DNA from: Eretmocerus hayati
Taxonomy: Eukaryota > Arthropoda > Insecta > Hymenoptera > Aphelinidae
Assembly (NCBI GenBank): GCA_029851415.1
Contig: CM056743.1
Span: 125,084,305-125,148,304 of the forward strand
Direction: 5' to 3'
DNA: 64,000 nt
Every line of letters starts with the position of its first letter. Position 1 is the first letter of the stretch. Below are positions 20,646-33,147 of this stretch, piece by piece. The notes beneath the pieces were generated by a model, which was not told the DNA's origin, made no database searches, and saw only the letters and a program-made list of their open reading frames with translations. Made by a program: the position numbers and the translations under genes.

Positions 20646-22935
20646 CATGCACGTTTCCGCGGTAACATCCATATGTGCGGTTGCAAGCTTGGCTGTTATG
20701 CAAGTAATTTTGTGAAGAGTTTACAGTATACAATACTAAAGTGGGGTTCTATGGCATCCACGTGGAGCTGGTTACAGATGCTGGAACGACCAAGGAAAGT
20801 TACGACAACGTCAATGGAAGGGAACACGAGCCGAGACGTTTTCGGGCTTACACACTCGGGGTTGAGATGCCCCATCCAGCTACCCTCCACTTGATTATCT
20901 ATATCTATATTGTTCTCGAAACGCATGAAAATATTTGGGAATACCGGTGCTTACTTTACACCGTCCAATCCTGTGTACATTGATGGTGAGCGCGTCGTCA
21001 TCTGGTTTGGGGTAGTGGGAGTTATACTGGCTCGTCATTTCAACTTTGGCTTTTGACTGGTCCCACATGTGGCAACAAATTTGATATTACTTTGTAGATG
21101 AGAAATACTGCATACATATTATTTGCTTTTATGAAACACAAATAAACTGGTGGGACCCGATGAGTTCTATTTGACACATTCCGACAGTGCAGGATTTTAA
21201 ACTTTGTACATGAGTTGCGGACACAGGTCACTCATTTATGTGTGATTCATTTCAAGTTGGCTTTTTGAAATTTCACATACTCCGTGGCGTGGTGAGATGA
21301 TAAGATATTTCGATAAAAATCATAAAGACTAAGATATAAATTATCGCTATCCAAGTTGAAGAGGAGCAATGAATGAAAAATCTCTCCATATTTTAGATAC
21401 AATTTGAAATGGGAGTACGTGCTGTGGGACACTGCTGGAGGCTGTGCTGATAACAATACGATTAATCGAGTCATTATTCACCAACCGACTGCATGAATAA
21501 TTAATTTTGATGTCACCCCGCTCATGTTATCTCCAGCCAAATGCAGTTGATGGCTCTGAACACTGGCTGTCGTCTACTCACCCTCTCGAAAATCCATCAA
21601 ATGCACGATTTTTTGTAAAAGGGAGTGTCACGAAATATGATTATTTTCAGTCTCTCGAATTCATACAACCATCAACTGTGAAATTGTAAAATGTTGCTAA
21701 TTTATGTGAATCTGGACTAGTTTTGTTCACGAATGTGATTAGCGTGATAGTGATTTTATGGTTGTGACTCATAATCTCCAGAGTGCCGTCAACATCCAGT
21801 CTGTTCATCTCATGACTATAATAATCATGATAATGATCATCAACTGTTGTCACCCAGAGTGGAGATTAATTCTGGGTCGTCACCTGTCAACACACATTTA
21901 TTAAAATTAAAATGAGATTCATTGAAATCGCTCTCATGCTTGAGGTTTAGCGCATAAAATTCACATTCCACTATATAACATATCTATGCTCAGAGACACC
22001 CTTGTGTACGCGATCCCTTCCTGTCGTGTTCGATTATTAACGTTACGTAATTTCAGGAGTTGGTACGCTCATACATACCAGCGCCTCGTAATTAGATCGT
22101 GTGCATGGGTTATTGTATAACACCTTGCGAACATCAATCGCTGCTACTATCTGCGGTATCGTATCAAGAGGGCATTGTTCATGTTTCCGACAGCTGCAAT
22201 ATATTATAATATAGCTGTATTTTCGTTCACCCAGCCCCCGTTGTGCATCGGATTTACTCGTTTTTGCCTGTAATGCGAGTGACACAATGATTCCTCTTTC
22301 TGCGATCATGAATTTAAATTTTTAATCGGGATTCATTCTGTTTTGATTGGATTATTAATCATTGAGGCAATAAAATCTCCTTTACGTGAGCTGCTGTTAC
22401 GAATTTCTCATTGCTCTGGATGTGCAGAAGTTGTTTGTGATGAATTCGATTGAGTTAATCATCTTTTATTTCATTTCTGCAAAATTCAGTCATGGGATTC
22501 AAAATTCGTAACAAAGGTGATTGAATACTACATATTGATATCAAGATTGAAAATATCTGATTTTATTACCAATGTTCTGAATAACATTGATATATGGTAA
22601 CTGATATGGAGTAAGGTAACCAACCAGAGTCATGTTATTACAATTTTCTCAAGAAGCGATTTTTTGCGATCTCGCGAAAGGATGCAACCAACATGCCCCC
22701 ATTAAGCCATTTCTCTACAACTCTGATTTATCTCAACATATTTCAGTGTACTTGAGTTCATTTTAAAGCTTGATTCGAGGCCTCCAAAATGAGGAAAGAA
22801 CGTATGATTTGAATTGTAAATCGGCAATAAAATGCACAAAATCATTTTCATCGGGGTGTAATCACGTTTGGAGCTTTTCGCCGGTCCTTACACTTTTTTC
22901 GACCTTTTTTGAAATGATGAACATGTTTTGTTTTT
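20646..22935. other. No supported gene
   Basis: AT-rich sequence with only short frames (up to 88 codons) lacking motifs. Confidence 0.55.
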
Positions 22936-23059
22936 TGTATTTATTTATTTAACAACGCTGTTGAACACTCAGGGTGCTATTTAGCGTCCATAGAATTCAT
23001 ATAGTCATCATACAGGTCTTTTTACAGATAGGAAAAAAAATATACATGTATATAAATGT

Positions 23060-23066
23060 AATAATA

Positions 23067-23101
<35 letters not shown>
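23060..23101. repeat. (AAT)n microsatellite in LINE 3' region
   Basis: About 14 AAT units with one AGT interruption at about 23068-23070. Confidence 0.9.
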
Positions 23102-23102
<1 letters not shown>

Positions 23103-23183
23103 GTAAAGGGTATTTAAACAAGATTTATCATACTTTAGGCTTCTTCTTGCACTAAACTTTCAACTCGCATTTTCTAAAGAACT

Positions 23184-24011
23184 TTAACATACATCAAGTG
23201 GATCATGAAGACCTAGCCCATGCAATTCTTGTAACAATTTCCTACGGAAGCTACTATACAGGGTGCAATTCCACAAGACGTGGTTTATGTCTTCGTCGCT
23301 TTTTCCACATTTACAAAGAGGACTCGATACAATATTTTCCCGTACTAGAGATTTCGCAAGACCGTAGTGATTAGCTCTTATGCGAGAGACAGTAACAATT
23401 AATTCTCTCTGCAGGACTTTCTTTGCAAACCAACGTCTTCGGTTCTTACGGTAGTATTTTTCGAAATAGTCACGGCCTGTTCTGAGTCCACGCTCTACAA
23501 TGTAGGTGTCAGTATTGAGATGAGCTTGCCTCTTAAACTTTACTTGAAAGTCCGTGAATGGAATTGTTTTTACATCGACCAATTCTTCAGTGGATTTAGC
23601 TAATGCATCAGCTTTTTCGTTTCCACATATCCCGTGGTGGGCGGGAATCCAAATAAGATTTATCACCCTTTCATTTTCACTTTTCTTGTGGAACTCTAAG
23701 AACTTGCTTTTTGCTCCTATAATTGCTCTACTCATTTTAACATTGAGTTTAGTTGATTGAAGGGCCATTAGAACGCTGAGAGAGTCTGTGAAAATGTTGA
23801 CATTTTGATCAGTAAATTTCAATGCAACTTCTAGAGCGTCATTTAAAGCAATTGATTCAGCAGTGAAAATCGATGAAAGAGGGTTGATGCTTCTTTGGAT
23901 GATAGAATCGTTTTGAGGGACGTAACATGCAGAGCCAACTTTTCCAGATGTTTTGCTACCATTTGTGTAGATTGATAGGGCATCATTTTGAGACGGGGAC
24001 TCACACAGCAT
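23184..24011 (-). pseudogene. RNase H domain of LINE ORF2
   Basis: This domain would remove the RNA template after first-strand synthesis. Motifs in order: SIYTNGSK (the family has YTDGS, so the first catalytic Asp is Asn here), FTAESIAL (catalytic Glu), NIFTDSLSVL (second Asp) and WIPAHHGICGNEKADALA (His and last Asp). A Cys-rich end, CKCGKSDEDINHVLWNC, resembles the zinc-like motif closing many LINE proteins. The first-Asp change alone should impair catalysis. The frame here is open for 275 codons. Confidence 0.85.
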
Positions 24012-24165
24012 TTCGTTTGTATTTCTTGATAATTTGAGCTCTCTACCAAGCTATAAATTCATTGGGATCTGCGCAGTACATGTGTCATATTCTAAACTAT
24101 AAAAAAAAAGTTTTCGCTTGAATCAATGGAACTCGCTTGTGGTAATATATCTTTTATACAATTTT

Positions 24166-24651
24166 TCACCAGCCTCTTTTTGCCTTCTTGTACTTCGAGT
24201 ATATGTAATGGTATCTGATGATGGATCGAGCTGTGAATGAGCTTTTACATGATAAAGATTTGACGAGATGAGAGGGACACAGTTGTTTGGTTCTGTTTTC
24301 TATGGAGTTCAAATTAGATTCCGCAAGGAGAATATTGTTTGGAGTGCGACTGCGATAGCCTAGCGCGATTATGATGGCCTTATTCTGAATACTTTCAAGT
24401 TTCTCTTGAAGGAATTTGGTTTTCGGATAGTAAATGAAACAAGCATAATCGATGGATGATCTGACATAACTTTTGCATAAAGTGAGCAGTGTTTCAGGAT
24501 CGGCTCCCCACCATGTGCCACAGAGGTACCGCAACATATTCATCGCCCGATAGCACTTTTTGAGTAGTTTTCCAATTTGTTCTCGGAAGTTGAGTTGATA
24601 GTCGAATTGAATACCCAGAAAACGTGCAGTAGCGCTAGAAGTTAGACTATA
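24166..24651 (-). pseudogene. LINE ORF2, C-terminal part of RT, left of the MITE
   Basis: The minus strand reads ATARFLGIQFDYQLNFREQI, which is the block that follows the RT catalytic centre, through to YRSRTPNNILLAESN and a stop near 24166. If the MITE and one TA are removed, the frame joins exactly to the RT segment on the other side (codons GGT AAC TAT AGT CTA). That confirms it is the same gene. A frameshift separates it from the RNase H segment. Confidence 0.8.
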
Positions 24652-25206
24652 CACTGTAAAAACAATCTCGTGAGAATCGCAACTACAAAGTAAAATCACC
24701 ACATTCATTGTGGGTCCTGAATTGTTACAACATTGATTGTAGTGAGTTTACCCTATGGTAGAGGAATCATCCACTTTGAGAGTGTGATTCTACATGTCCG
24801 CAAGTATTCTGCTACAAGCAAACGGCATATTTGAGGTTAGGTTTCAAATTATCTTTTTGCGTCGATTAGTGTACAATTTCTTAACTAAAATACTGTTGAA
24901 ATCGATAAGAACTGTTACAGGGATCGAGTTTATTAATTCCGATTAAGATGTCTGAGCAACAATACAGGAGCGTGCAGGATCAGTCGTGTTCTTGGTGAAC
25001 GCCGAACCGCAGCACCGCGCGCATACCCGCTTGTAACTTTACATTCGGCGCGGTAAAATCGCATCATTCAATGTTGTAACAATTCAGGACCCACATTGAT
25101 TGTTGCGATTTTACTTAACCATAGTGAGTTCACCTCAATCAATGTTGTAATTCATAGTGTATTTTCACTGTGTCACAGTAAGATTCACTAAATATTTTTT
25201 ACAGTG
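24652..25206. mobile_element. 555-bp Tc1/mariner-like MITE inserted in the LINE
   Basis: The left end CACTGTAAAAA starts at 24652. The right end is its reverse complement, ending at 25206. TA flanks both ends (24650-24651 and 25207-25208). A longer inverted block inside each end (TGTGGGTCCTGAATTGTTAC, left near 24709, right near 25074-25094) makes the arms partly palindromic. There is no coding capacity. The host LINE frame is restored exactly if the element and one TA are taken out, so it arrived after the LINE. Confidence 0.92.
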
Positions 25207-25208
25207 TA

Positions 25209-26148
25209 GTTACCTATGTCTATTGTGATGTTGCCTGGTTGAATGTTTCTGTAATCAAAATGTAACAAGACCGTTTTGGGAAGAGAAAGTTCTATTCCTA
25301 TTTCAGACAAATTCTTCGTGATCGTCAAGACTGATTCTTTCATGATGCTAACCGCTCTTTTCTCCGATGAAAATTTAATATACAGGGCTATGTCATCTGC
25401 AAATTGGGATACAAGAATACTCTTTGGAAGACCATTCAAAATATGACGAACAGCGAGGATATAGATGAGTGGGCTCAGCACGCCACCTTGTAATACTCTT
25501 TTTGTTAGGGTTCCAGTAGTTTCTCCAACATGAACAGTTCTCTGGTAAAGTAAATGATGGCCGAAATGGATCACCCTATCCGAACAGCCTACATCTGCGA
25601 AAATTTTCAGTAAAGACCGGATATCAATACCATCAAATGCGCCTTTAACATTAAGAAAAGACGCCAAAACGTCTCTCTTCTTAAGAATGATTCATCGATT
25701 TTCAATAAGAAGTTCAAAAGATTGTCGGAGCAAGAATGCCCCCTACGAAACCCATGTTGGCTGGGCGGTAGCAGATGATAATGCTCTACCCACCACGATA
25801 ATCGGTTTTTTACTAGTGTTTCAAAAAGTTTAAAGAAACAAGAAGTGAGTGCAATAGGTCGTGGGTTAATTCCATCACTTTTAGGAAACAAGTGTAAAAA
25901 AGACTCCTTCCAGCTATCTGCGAATATCTTGTAGTTGTACATTTCGTTGTAGATATCTAGTAAAAGAAGACGATATTTGAATAGAAGCATTTTGATCGTT
26001 TCAAAGCCAACTCCATCCATTTCAGGGGCTGAGTTGGACCTTTTCCCATCAAGAGCAATATTAAATTCGAAGAAGCTGAAGGGTTTGTCAAAGAATTCGT
26101 TTTCCTGGCAATCGAAAATGGAGGCATCCGTATCTTACAGTTTGTCAT
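25209..26148 (-). pseudogene. LINE ORF2, reverse transcriptase core
   Basis: RT motifs run in order across two or three frames: APEMDGVGFE-like start, FPKSDGINPRPIALTSCFFK, LPPSQHGFRRGHSCSDNL, FLNVKGAFDGIDIRSLL (first catalytic Asp), QGGVLSPLIYI and LVSQFADDIALY (catalytic pair intact). Frameshifts fall near 25.6-25.7 kb and 26.0 kb. The segment is cut at 25207 by the MITE. Confidence 0.85.
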
Positions 26149-26236
26149 TTAGCGGTGGGGAGCTCAGGTTATCTAGAACTTTCTCAATTCGTTCGGCTTG
26201 TAGATTTTGAGAAACATGTTTTGGTGGTATCTTTAC

Positions 26237-27300
26237 TCACTTATTTTCGAGGATTTTACATTTGTTCCAGACGTATCCGGAGTCTACATTGATATTGAGC
26301 GTTTCCGAGAACTTTTTGAAATATTCTTCCTTTTTGAATTTGAACGTACGCCTTGCTACCGCAACGCATCGATTGTATTCGATTCGATTCAACATAGTTC
26401 TTGACCTGCACCAATTCCTATATGCTCTAGAGCGAGCTTTTTTCACAGCAACACACTCATTGTCCCACAATGACACTGGATTTTTAACATATTTTGATTG
26501 ATTTTTACGAGGAGTTGATTTTTGAACTGCATCTGTGACGATATTGAGAAAGAAATTATCTTTTTCAGTAGGTTGCAGTTGCTCATACTCATTTGAAAAG
26601 AATTTTTCAAACTGTTCTTCAAGAATCTTAGAAAAGACATTCCAATCAGTTTTCACTGACCGCAATCTGAAGGTTTTCTTAACATAAATATTGCGCTCCT
26701 TTTGAAATTCGATCATGATGAGACAATGATGAGAGTCCCAAGGATTTCCTCCAACTCCCACATTGATTCTATCAGCAATGAGAGTTGTTGATGAGATTAA
26801 ATCTATATTCGACGTTCTATTTCTTGAATATCAATACGAGTTTGCGTATCAGGATCATGAAGGAAAAGATCGTAATTATCAATGGAATTAGCAAATCTCG
26901 AACCATTGCTATTCGTGCCATTACAACTCCATAAGGTATTATGTGCATTAAAATCACCGATAAGGATAGTATCCTTGTGTAAATGGGCGTTACTCACAAG
27001 TGTATCCCATTATTCTTGAAGCATATTGATATCGGGTGCCCGATAGCAAGCGATCAAGTTAAATGGAGTGGATACATTGTTTTCATGAATACCGCACAGT
27101 TCTACATTTTCGAGCGGCGATTGAATATTTGAATTCTCTGTGAACGCGATATTCTCACGGACATAAATGATGACGCCCCCACCTCTTCCGTGCACCCTAT
27201 CTCTTCTGACTGGAACGAAGCCGCTAAACTGCAAATCGTCGTCTGAGGTCATCCAAGTCTCGACGAAAACCATGATGTCGAAGTCTGCGATGCGGGGTTC
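26237..27300 (-). pseudogene. LINE ORF2, APE-type endonuclease and linker
   Basis: The upstream part (27273-27010) has VETWMTSDDD, VRRDRVHGRGGGVIIYVREN and IACYRAPD. The next part (26997-26803) has ILIGDFNAHNTLWS, the conserved GDFNAH box. The downstream part (26761-26237) includes DSHHCLIM, where SDHxxI is usual, and the linker before RT. The endonuclease would nick the insertion site. Three frames are used, so it is broken. Confidence 0.82.
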
Positions 27301-27368
27301 AATCTCGAGTTTCTTCGATGTAATGCTCCTCGAATTCTAGAAGAGTAAGCGGAGATTTTGTAGTAGAG

Positions 27369-28605
27369 CCATGCTATTTATCAGAGGAGTCGGAATCAGT
27401 GTTATCCGTTGCAATACCAAGGACTATTCTTTCAAGCCTCTTCTTTAGACGTGTCAAACTTGACTTGATGCTCGACTCTGACGTGTTTTGATACACCTCT
27501 TCAATCACACCGATCACGTCACTCGCTCCTGTTGGAGTAGGCCAAAAGAAGATCTCTAAGGTTTTGGCACCCCCTGGATTTCTCAAAGAACTCGTGGAAT
27601 TTGGCGAGATTAAATGGCGTAGATGACGTGTCCATGTGTTCTTTTCCCAAAATCGAATCTGTATCAGACGGAATCTCACCGTGTTCTTTTTCTTTTTTGA
27701 GAGAAGGCTGCCTCTGTTTTAAAGCAGGCTCATTTGGTGGTAGCATTTGACCGCCTTTGATCTCTGAAGGCGACAGAGCAGCATCTAATGATGATGATGT
27801 AGAATCGAAGGGCCTTTTCATGGATAAAACAAGGCCGTCTCTATCTCGGTTAATTTGGTTCTGCACCGGTTTTGTTGTAGCTGTGACAGGAGATTGTTGC
27901 ATCTGGCTCTCGCCTTGGCTGCCGTTCGAAACGAGCGCGCAAGCTTGCTTGAGTGTGTTGTATCTTTGTTGGGCACATTTTGGTGATGTGGCCACTTTGT
28001 TGACAAACAAAGCAACCCGTCGACTCGGTAGTGAAATATAGCCAGTACTTCATTCCTTCATATTGGACTTGTAATGTGTTCGGCACCAACTCTTCTTCCT
28101 CGCTCGTGACGAACATCGAACGCCGAAATGAGCGTATATGTGCTCTGCTTGACTTTGTGCTAGCTCTAAGCTCCGTAATGCTTGACACGGGATTGACACC
28201 ATAGATCTTTAGAGCGTTCAAAATTATTTGATCTGGTATGACCGGGTTCACATTCGAAATCACGACTCTTTTATTCTGCTCGGCCACTGCTTTCATGTCC
28301 AGGAAATGGTCAGCTACTTGCACTTTTTCCATCACAAGCGAGGCTGCGATATCTGAGTTGTTGAAAAAGACACAGACTCGATTTTCGGTTATTTTGGAGA
28401 TGTACGCAATATCATTCTCGTTGACAAGTTTTTCAATGCCGTCTAGATAATCATCGGGAGAGTATCCTTGAATATACTCTATCAAAACTGCTTGGTCTTT
28501 CCTTGGGCGAGGCTTTAGAGATGCTGCTGTGGCATATGATGTGGTTTGAACTGTATTTGGGCTAGAACTTGCACTGGCTGCGAGGCTTTCACTAGGAGAA
28601 GCCAT
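27369..28605 (-). pseudogene. LINE ORF1 (gag-like, CCHC), frameshifted
   Basis: The start is taken at the ATG at 28605 (MASPSESLAASASSS); the open frame extends further up without need. A conserved middle (RKDQAVLIEYIQGYSPDDYL) is shared with the LINE at the left edge. An RRM-like region follows, then CFVCQQSGHITKMC, a C-x2-C-x4-H-x4-C knuckle near 28.0 kb. The frame shifts near 27.98 kb and again near 27.55 kb, and the acidic end TDNTDSDSSDK stops at about 27374. It would bind LINE RNA; this copy is dead. Confidence 0.82.
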
Positions 28606-28710
28606 TATAACAATCAACAATTCGTACAGTAAACTGCAACCGCAGTTCACTGAATTAAATTTGAAGCTGAGTTGTGCAAAAGCACAAATCAGGGGCCACA
28701 CGAACTCACA

Positions 28711-30125
28711 ACGGCAGTGTTTATACTCGTGGCTCAGTTGTATACGTCTGCTTGCTACGAAGGCTCAGACGGAACTCCGATGAACATGTTTCGAGCGGTA
28801 AAAAAATTGTACTGCACACCCTTTCGAGATAACGGTATGGCAGCATGTTGGGTGCGCACCAATTTTGGCCTCCATTTTTGGGAACGATTTCCATTTTTTG
28901 CTCATGAAATCGATCCCAATCAAAATTGTGCAATTTTTGTATACGGATTTTCAAGGTCTTGGAAAAAGAAATCGAATGCATTAAGGTGCGTCAATTTTTG
29001 GCACTGGTCTCACTATACGCAATTTCGTTTGCGAGTTTTTGAGTGCGCTATCACAAAAAATGCAAAAACTCACTGTATATCTTCTGCGGGACGTAGAAAT
29101 CATCCGGGGTCGGTCCGAGTTCCCAGTTCTGTGATTGGCGTATGGGTGCATGTTAGGTACATTCACCTCACTTTTTTCACCACAAAGTCTTCTTTCAAAT
29201 AGATATATCCACATATACTCGACCGCAGTTTTGGAAGTACGAAATAATTTTCAGTCATCTTTAGTTTCCTCTCGTTTTCATTTTCGATGTTCAATATCTC
29301 AGATCGAATATTTCAGTTCTTATAACTGTGATTGCTCATGCAAAAGTAGCTTGTAGAATTGCAATGCTTGATGAATGATGTACAAATGATTAGTTAGTGT
29401 TCTGCATTAGACGGGTGAAATTCAAAGTATCTTATTGTGCAAGGAATTCATGCGAATAGAATTCTCGAGAGAATTCTGCTATCTAATAGCTGATGAGATA
29501 ATTGCAATTATTGCATCGCTCAAACTCAGACACACCTACTTTCTATATTCGAGATTCTTATCAGGTTAGTTGTCTCTTTCCAGATGAAACTATGATACAA
29601 ATCTAAATTCTTCTTTCAAATGTTTCATAATCCAAGTCATGCAAAGTAATCATCAGACGATGCGAGATAAATAGTCCACGGATCACATTCTACGCAAGAA
29701 TTGATAATGATAAAACATAATTTTTTCAATCAACACACTAAAGCTACATGAGTGATTTCGCCACAAGTGTTAACTTTGATGTCCGGAGCTGCTATTTTCA
29801 AACGGAGTAAGATAGGTCCAATTTGAAAGTTGGATCCATTAGCTACTATCATATAGGACCTAGCAGAATAGGTTTGAGGTATAATGCTCGATGTTTCTCA
29901 TACTCCCAAGGTCAATTCATACTAAAATATACGGTTTTTTGCTTGTCCTTTTCTCAAAACCAACCCTTCAAGCTCGTAGTTTCACTACGTATCGGTAGAT
30001 TTTGCATACTTATGACACACCATTCGAAAGCTTATACCTCAGAAAGTAATTTAATACGCATGAGCAAGTCTTCACTCGAATTTTTCGTGATGTAACTAGC
30101 GCGGACATCTTGTCCTGGAAAATCG
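28711..30125. other. Region upstream of the LINE; no supported gene
   Basis: May include the LINE 5' UTR. A plus-strand frame of 176 codons (28672-29202) is open but antisense to the LINE start and has no recognisable domain. I do not call it. Confidence 0.5.
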
Positions 30126-32064
30126 TGTCACATTCCGTGGCGCGACAAAAACACCGCCCCAGCTTCTCTGTGTGGCCAAAAGCTTCCGTCCCGGGTACTA
30201 TTTCGTTCGTTTTAGATTCGACTAGAAGTTTTCGGTGCGCCGGGGCCCTCATTTTGAAATAACTCGGCGAGCGCAGCTGATATGTGTCGATTTTTTCGAA
30301 AAGTAAATAAAGATGTGACATCCGTGGCACACGGATTAGAGCGCACAAATGAGTCCAATGACTCAACCGTGCTTTTTTCTGGTGTAGTTTGGTGGCACTA
30401 AGAGGTATATATTCGGCCGAGTCGATCCGAATCCATATGCGCTCGTACGATGCTCTCAAAGTCGAAATGTCACAATCCATGGCACACCAAAAATGTCACA
30501 TTCCGTGGCCAACTAAGGCTTGCGATGACAGCGACTCTACAGCGTATCTGCGCGGGTTCAGTAGTGATCTCCCGCGTAAAAATTTGGAGAATTGGCAATA
30601 TATTCGCAACGTATTGCTAATTCCAATTGGGAACATATTGCGGGAACATTGCTAATCGTGTTTGCAATATTTTTGCAATATTTCGCCAAACCTCACTATC
30701 CAATATATTGCAAACATATTGCTAATTTTCCATTTTGAAAAGCGTTTTGAATCCTAGCAATACGTTTCAGACATATTGTTAATTCTGATGATTTAAGTTT
30801 TTGACATTCAATTGGTGTGAATGGTCATTTATTGATTTCTCAGACTGATTTTGGAAAGGTTACAGTTTTGCTGTATCACATAACTCGTTTATTTAATATC
30901 AAAAGTAAGAAAGTTATACATGCATAAGAGATTAGAAATTTGTCAATGTTCAACATTTCACCAACATTAATTCCTCACAGATTATTCCAGCAGAAATCGC
31001 GATCCTTAGATTTTGTAAAAATGATGAATTAATATGTAATCCGTATACGCAGATCTATTCGAGTAAAATTTGACAGTGCACTGATATGAAATCAGGGAGA
31101 TATCGCGTACAATTCATAATAAAACTAAAACATTATCGCATGTGAATTAGGACCAAAGATCTCGTGAGGATCGGAAACTCGATGGGCATCACTGCTGTAC
31201 AGCACCGTCCGTTGGTCTGCATTTTGAGGACGTGACCGACACTCACATGCATACGGTTTGTTCGAGCGTAGCCCGGCTTGAAAAGCGCTGTCCGTGTTCT
31301 GTGCCTTGCCGAGTTCACGAAACAGGGCACGACATTTTTTGGCGCAGGTTAGGCTCGAAGAAAATCGCCCCCAGCGTATGCTGTATCAGCGACCACCAGC
31401 TTGGCTTGATCTGGAAGCGAAAATTTTCACACAAAGGATCATGCGAATCATGAACACGTTTTCTCGATTTTCTATAGGCCTTGTGTCGCAGTTGACGGAG
31501 AAAGTATCAAGACGAATCGCACTCGGATGATATGATAACAACAAACGGGATAGGTTATGACGATGAGATGATGTCATTTTTGCGTTGCACATGGTTTTGA
31601 GTGAGGGTAAATACTCATCTGATATACGCATTTTCGTCGACAATCGCAATGGGCATCAATTTTCCAATTTATTCAAGTTGGTATCCTCCGAAAAGTTGAC
31701 AGATAGGCTTGCAGAAACGCCTAATATATTTTTTCTGTTGTCAAGGAACGAGCAGACTATTTAGTTTTAGACAACAGCCTCAACAACCAATTAAACTACG
31801 CAGATCTTGATACATCTTCTGAATGGATCCACAGAGACTGTGAAATAGTACCGCAATGCTCTCTCCCTCGTCTTCAATTTATAATTCCCACGCTCACAAT
31901 TCATGATCTCCATTGATCAAGTTATCATCTTTGCGATCACAACCTCGATCATAAGACATCAAAACTTGAAGCGCAGGTGACCTTTGGTTCAGCTATTGAG
32001 TCTCAGAACGTATCAACCGCTTCAAGATGCCATATTCTCAGGATTGTGTCACATTCCGTGGCAC
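30126..32064. repeat. Dispersed 16-18-bp motif TGTCACATTCCGTGGC, five copies
   Basis: Copies at 30126-30141 (exact), 30314-30330 (TGTGACATCCGTGGCAC), 30469-30485 (TGTCACAATCCATGGCA), 30494-30509 (exact) and 32047-32064 (exact, extended by AC). The motif is an imperfect palindrome (TGTCAC/GTGGCA around ATTCC). The sequence between copies is not obviously repeated. Confidence 0.75.
30595..30790. repeat. Cluster of ACATATTGCTAAT-like repeats
   Basis: The word GCAATAT/ATATTGC and the longer CATATTGCTAATT recur about eight times in both orientations, for example near 30612, 30632, 30660, 30700 and 30716. It may be the end of a small DNA transposon, but I found no matching terminal repeats. Confidence 0.5.
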
Positions 32065-33147
32065 GCAAAATCAATAAATCAGCTGTAGTTTTTTCAGGAA
32101 CTGAAAATCACTTGTGCCCCTTATAGTATCTGATATTGGGTAACAAAAAGGGTATACTTGACAATCGCTAGGCTGAATTGGACAAAATTTTACCTCCGGT
32201 CACTTTTGAGGCTCAAAGTTAACACTTCTGGCGGAATCACTCATATCTCGATATACATCAGTTTTGCACGATAAACCAATAAGGGATAGATTTTTGCGAT
32301 CTTTGCCAAATCAGATTCCATCTGATTCCCGATATTTTGTTCGCTCACAAGCCCAGCTGTTAATCTCAGGCGTGCTCCTTGAATAATCTAGCGAACGCCC
32401 AAGAGCCGCACGTATTCCAATATTCTGGACAAGCACGAGTGCTTCCAACCATAAACCGCTGAGGTATATAACGTTAACCCTTTCCCTAAGCTAACCTCTA
32501 CTCGCCTCAAATCTCCGGCGACTGCCCAGATATCCGCTATGTTAAAGTCTGAGAGCGATACACGGGTGGACCGGTGGTGGACAGGAGAAGGTGCAAAGCA
32601 ATCGGTACGGACAGTTCGTAATCAATTTTCCGTGCAGTATCCCTAGGCATTTTATCACGGAATGGGACTTTCGTTCGTTGCATTGCACGGATAAGGATAG
32701 GATTGGAATTTTTGTGCGCTACTCAATGATCTACCGACACATGCAAATAACCGTTTCAAAAGCAAAGTACCTCCCTAACATTGGTAATGTACGTGAGATT
32801 TGGAAACTCTCTTGAGCTACTGCATATTGTCCTTTCGCATGATTGAGCCAGATTCTAGCGAGGGGCCAAGTGCCCCTGGAAACAACTCAGGATCTCGTCA
32901 TCAGTAGCCATCTTATCAAGTAGGCATGATTAAAGAATAATCTTTATTAAAGATACGCGAGAAACCTCCGGAAATACATTCGAATTTTGAAATAGTTGAG
33001 CTCGCCAAGCTTAAATGGATACTTCCAAGTAAGTACATATTTCCGTGTAAAAATATTGAACCGATACAATTTTGTACTCTTGTTGGGGAAGTTTGACCCA
33101 TTCAATATTGATGGCGTATTTATCAATGACATTGTCGAGCGGTATCT
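30800..33147. other. No supported gene apart from one repeat motif
   Basis: Only short frames on both strands, such as those near 31.2-31.6 kb, which overlap one another. The last 200 bp lie just beyond the dead protease gene. Confidence 0.5.

Larger units (their letters stand above)
22936..28710 (-). mobile_element. I-clade LINE with ORF1, endonuclease, RT and RNase H, decayed
   Basis: A nearly full-length element on the minus strand. ORF1 has a CCHC knuckle. ORF2 follows with APE endonuclease (GDFNAHNTLW), RT (QFADDIALY) and a C-terminal RNase H, which is the hallmark combination of the I group. The 3' end appears to be the (AAAT)n-like tail near 22938-22952. An (AAT)n stretch at 23060-23101 lies in the 3' UTR. 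Multiple frameshifts and stops interrupt both ORFs. A MITE has inserted within the RT region. The 5' limit just upstream of the ORF1 ATG is approximate. Confidence 0.88.

Noticed and set aside
28672..29202. 176-codon plus-strand frame upstream of the second I-clade LINE
   Set aside because: Antisense to the LINE 5' end, no recognisable domain, mixed composition; likely chance.
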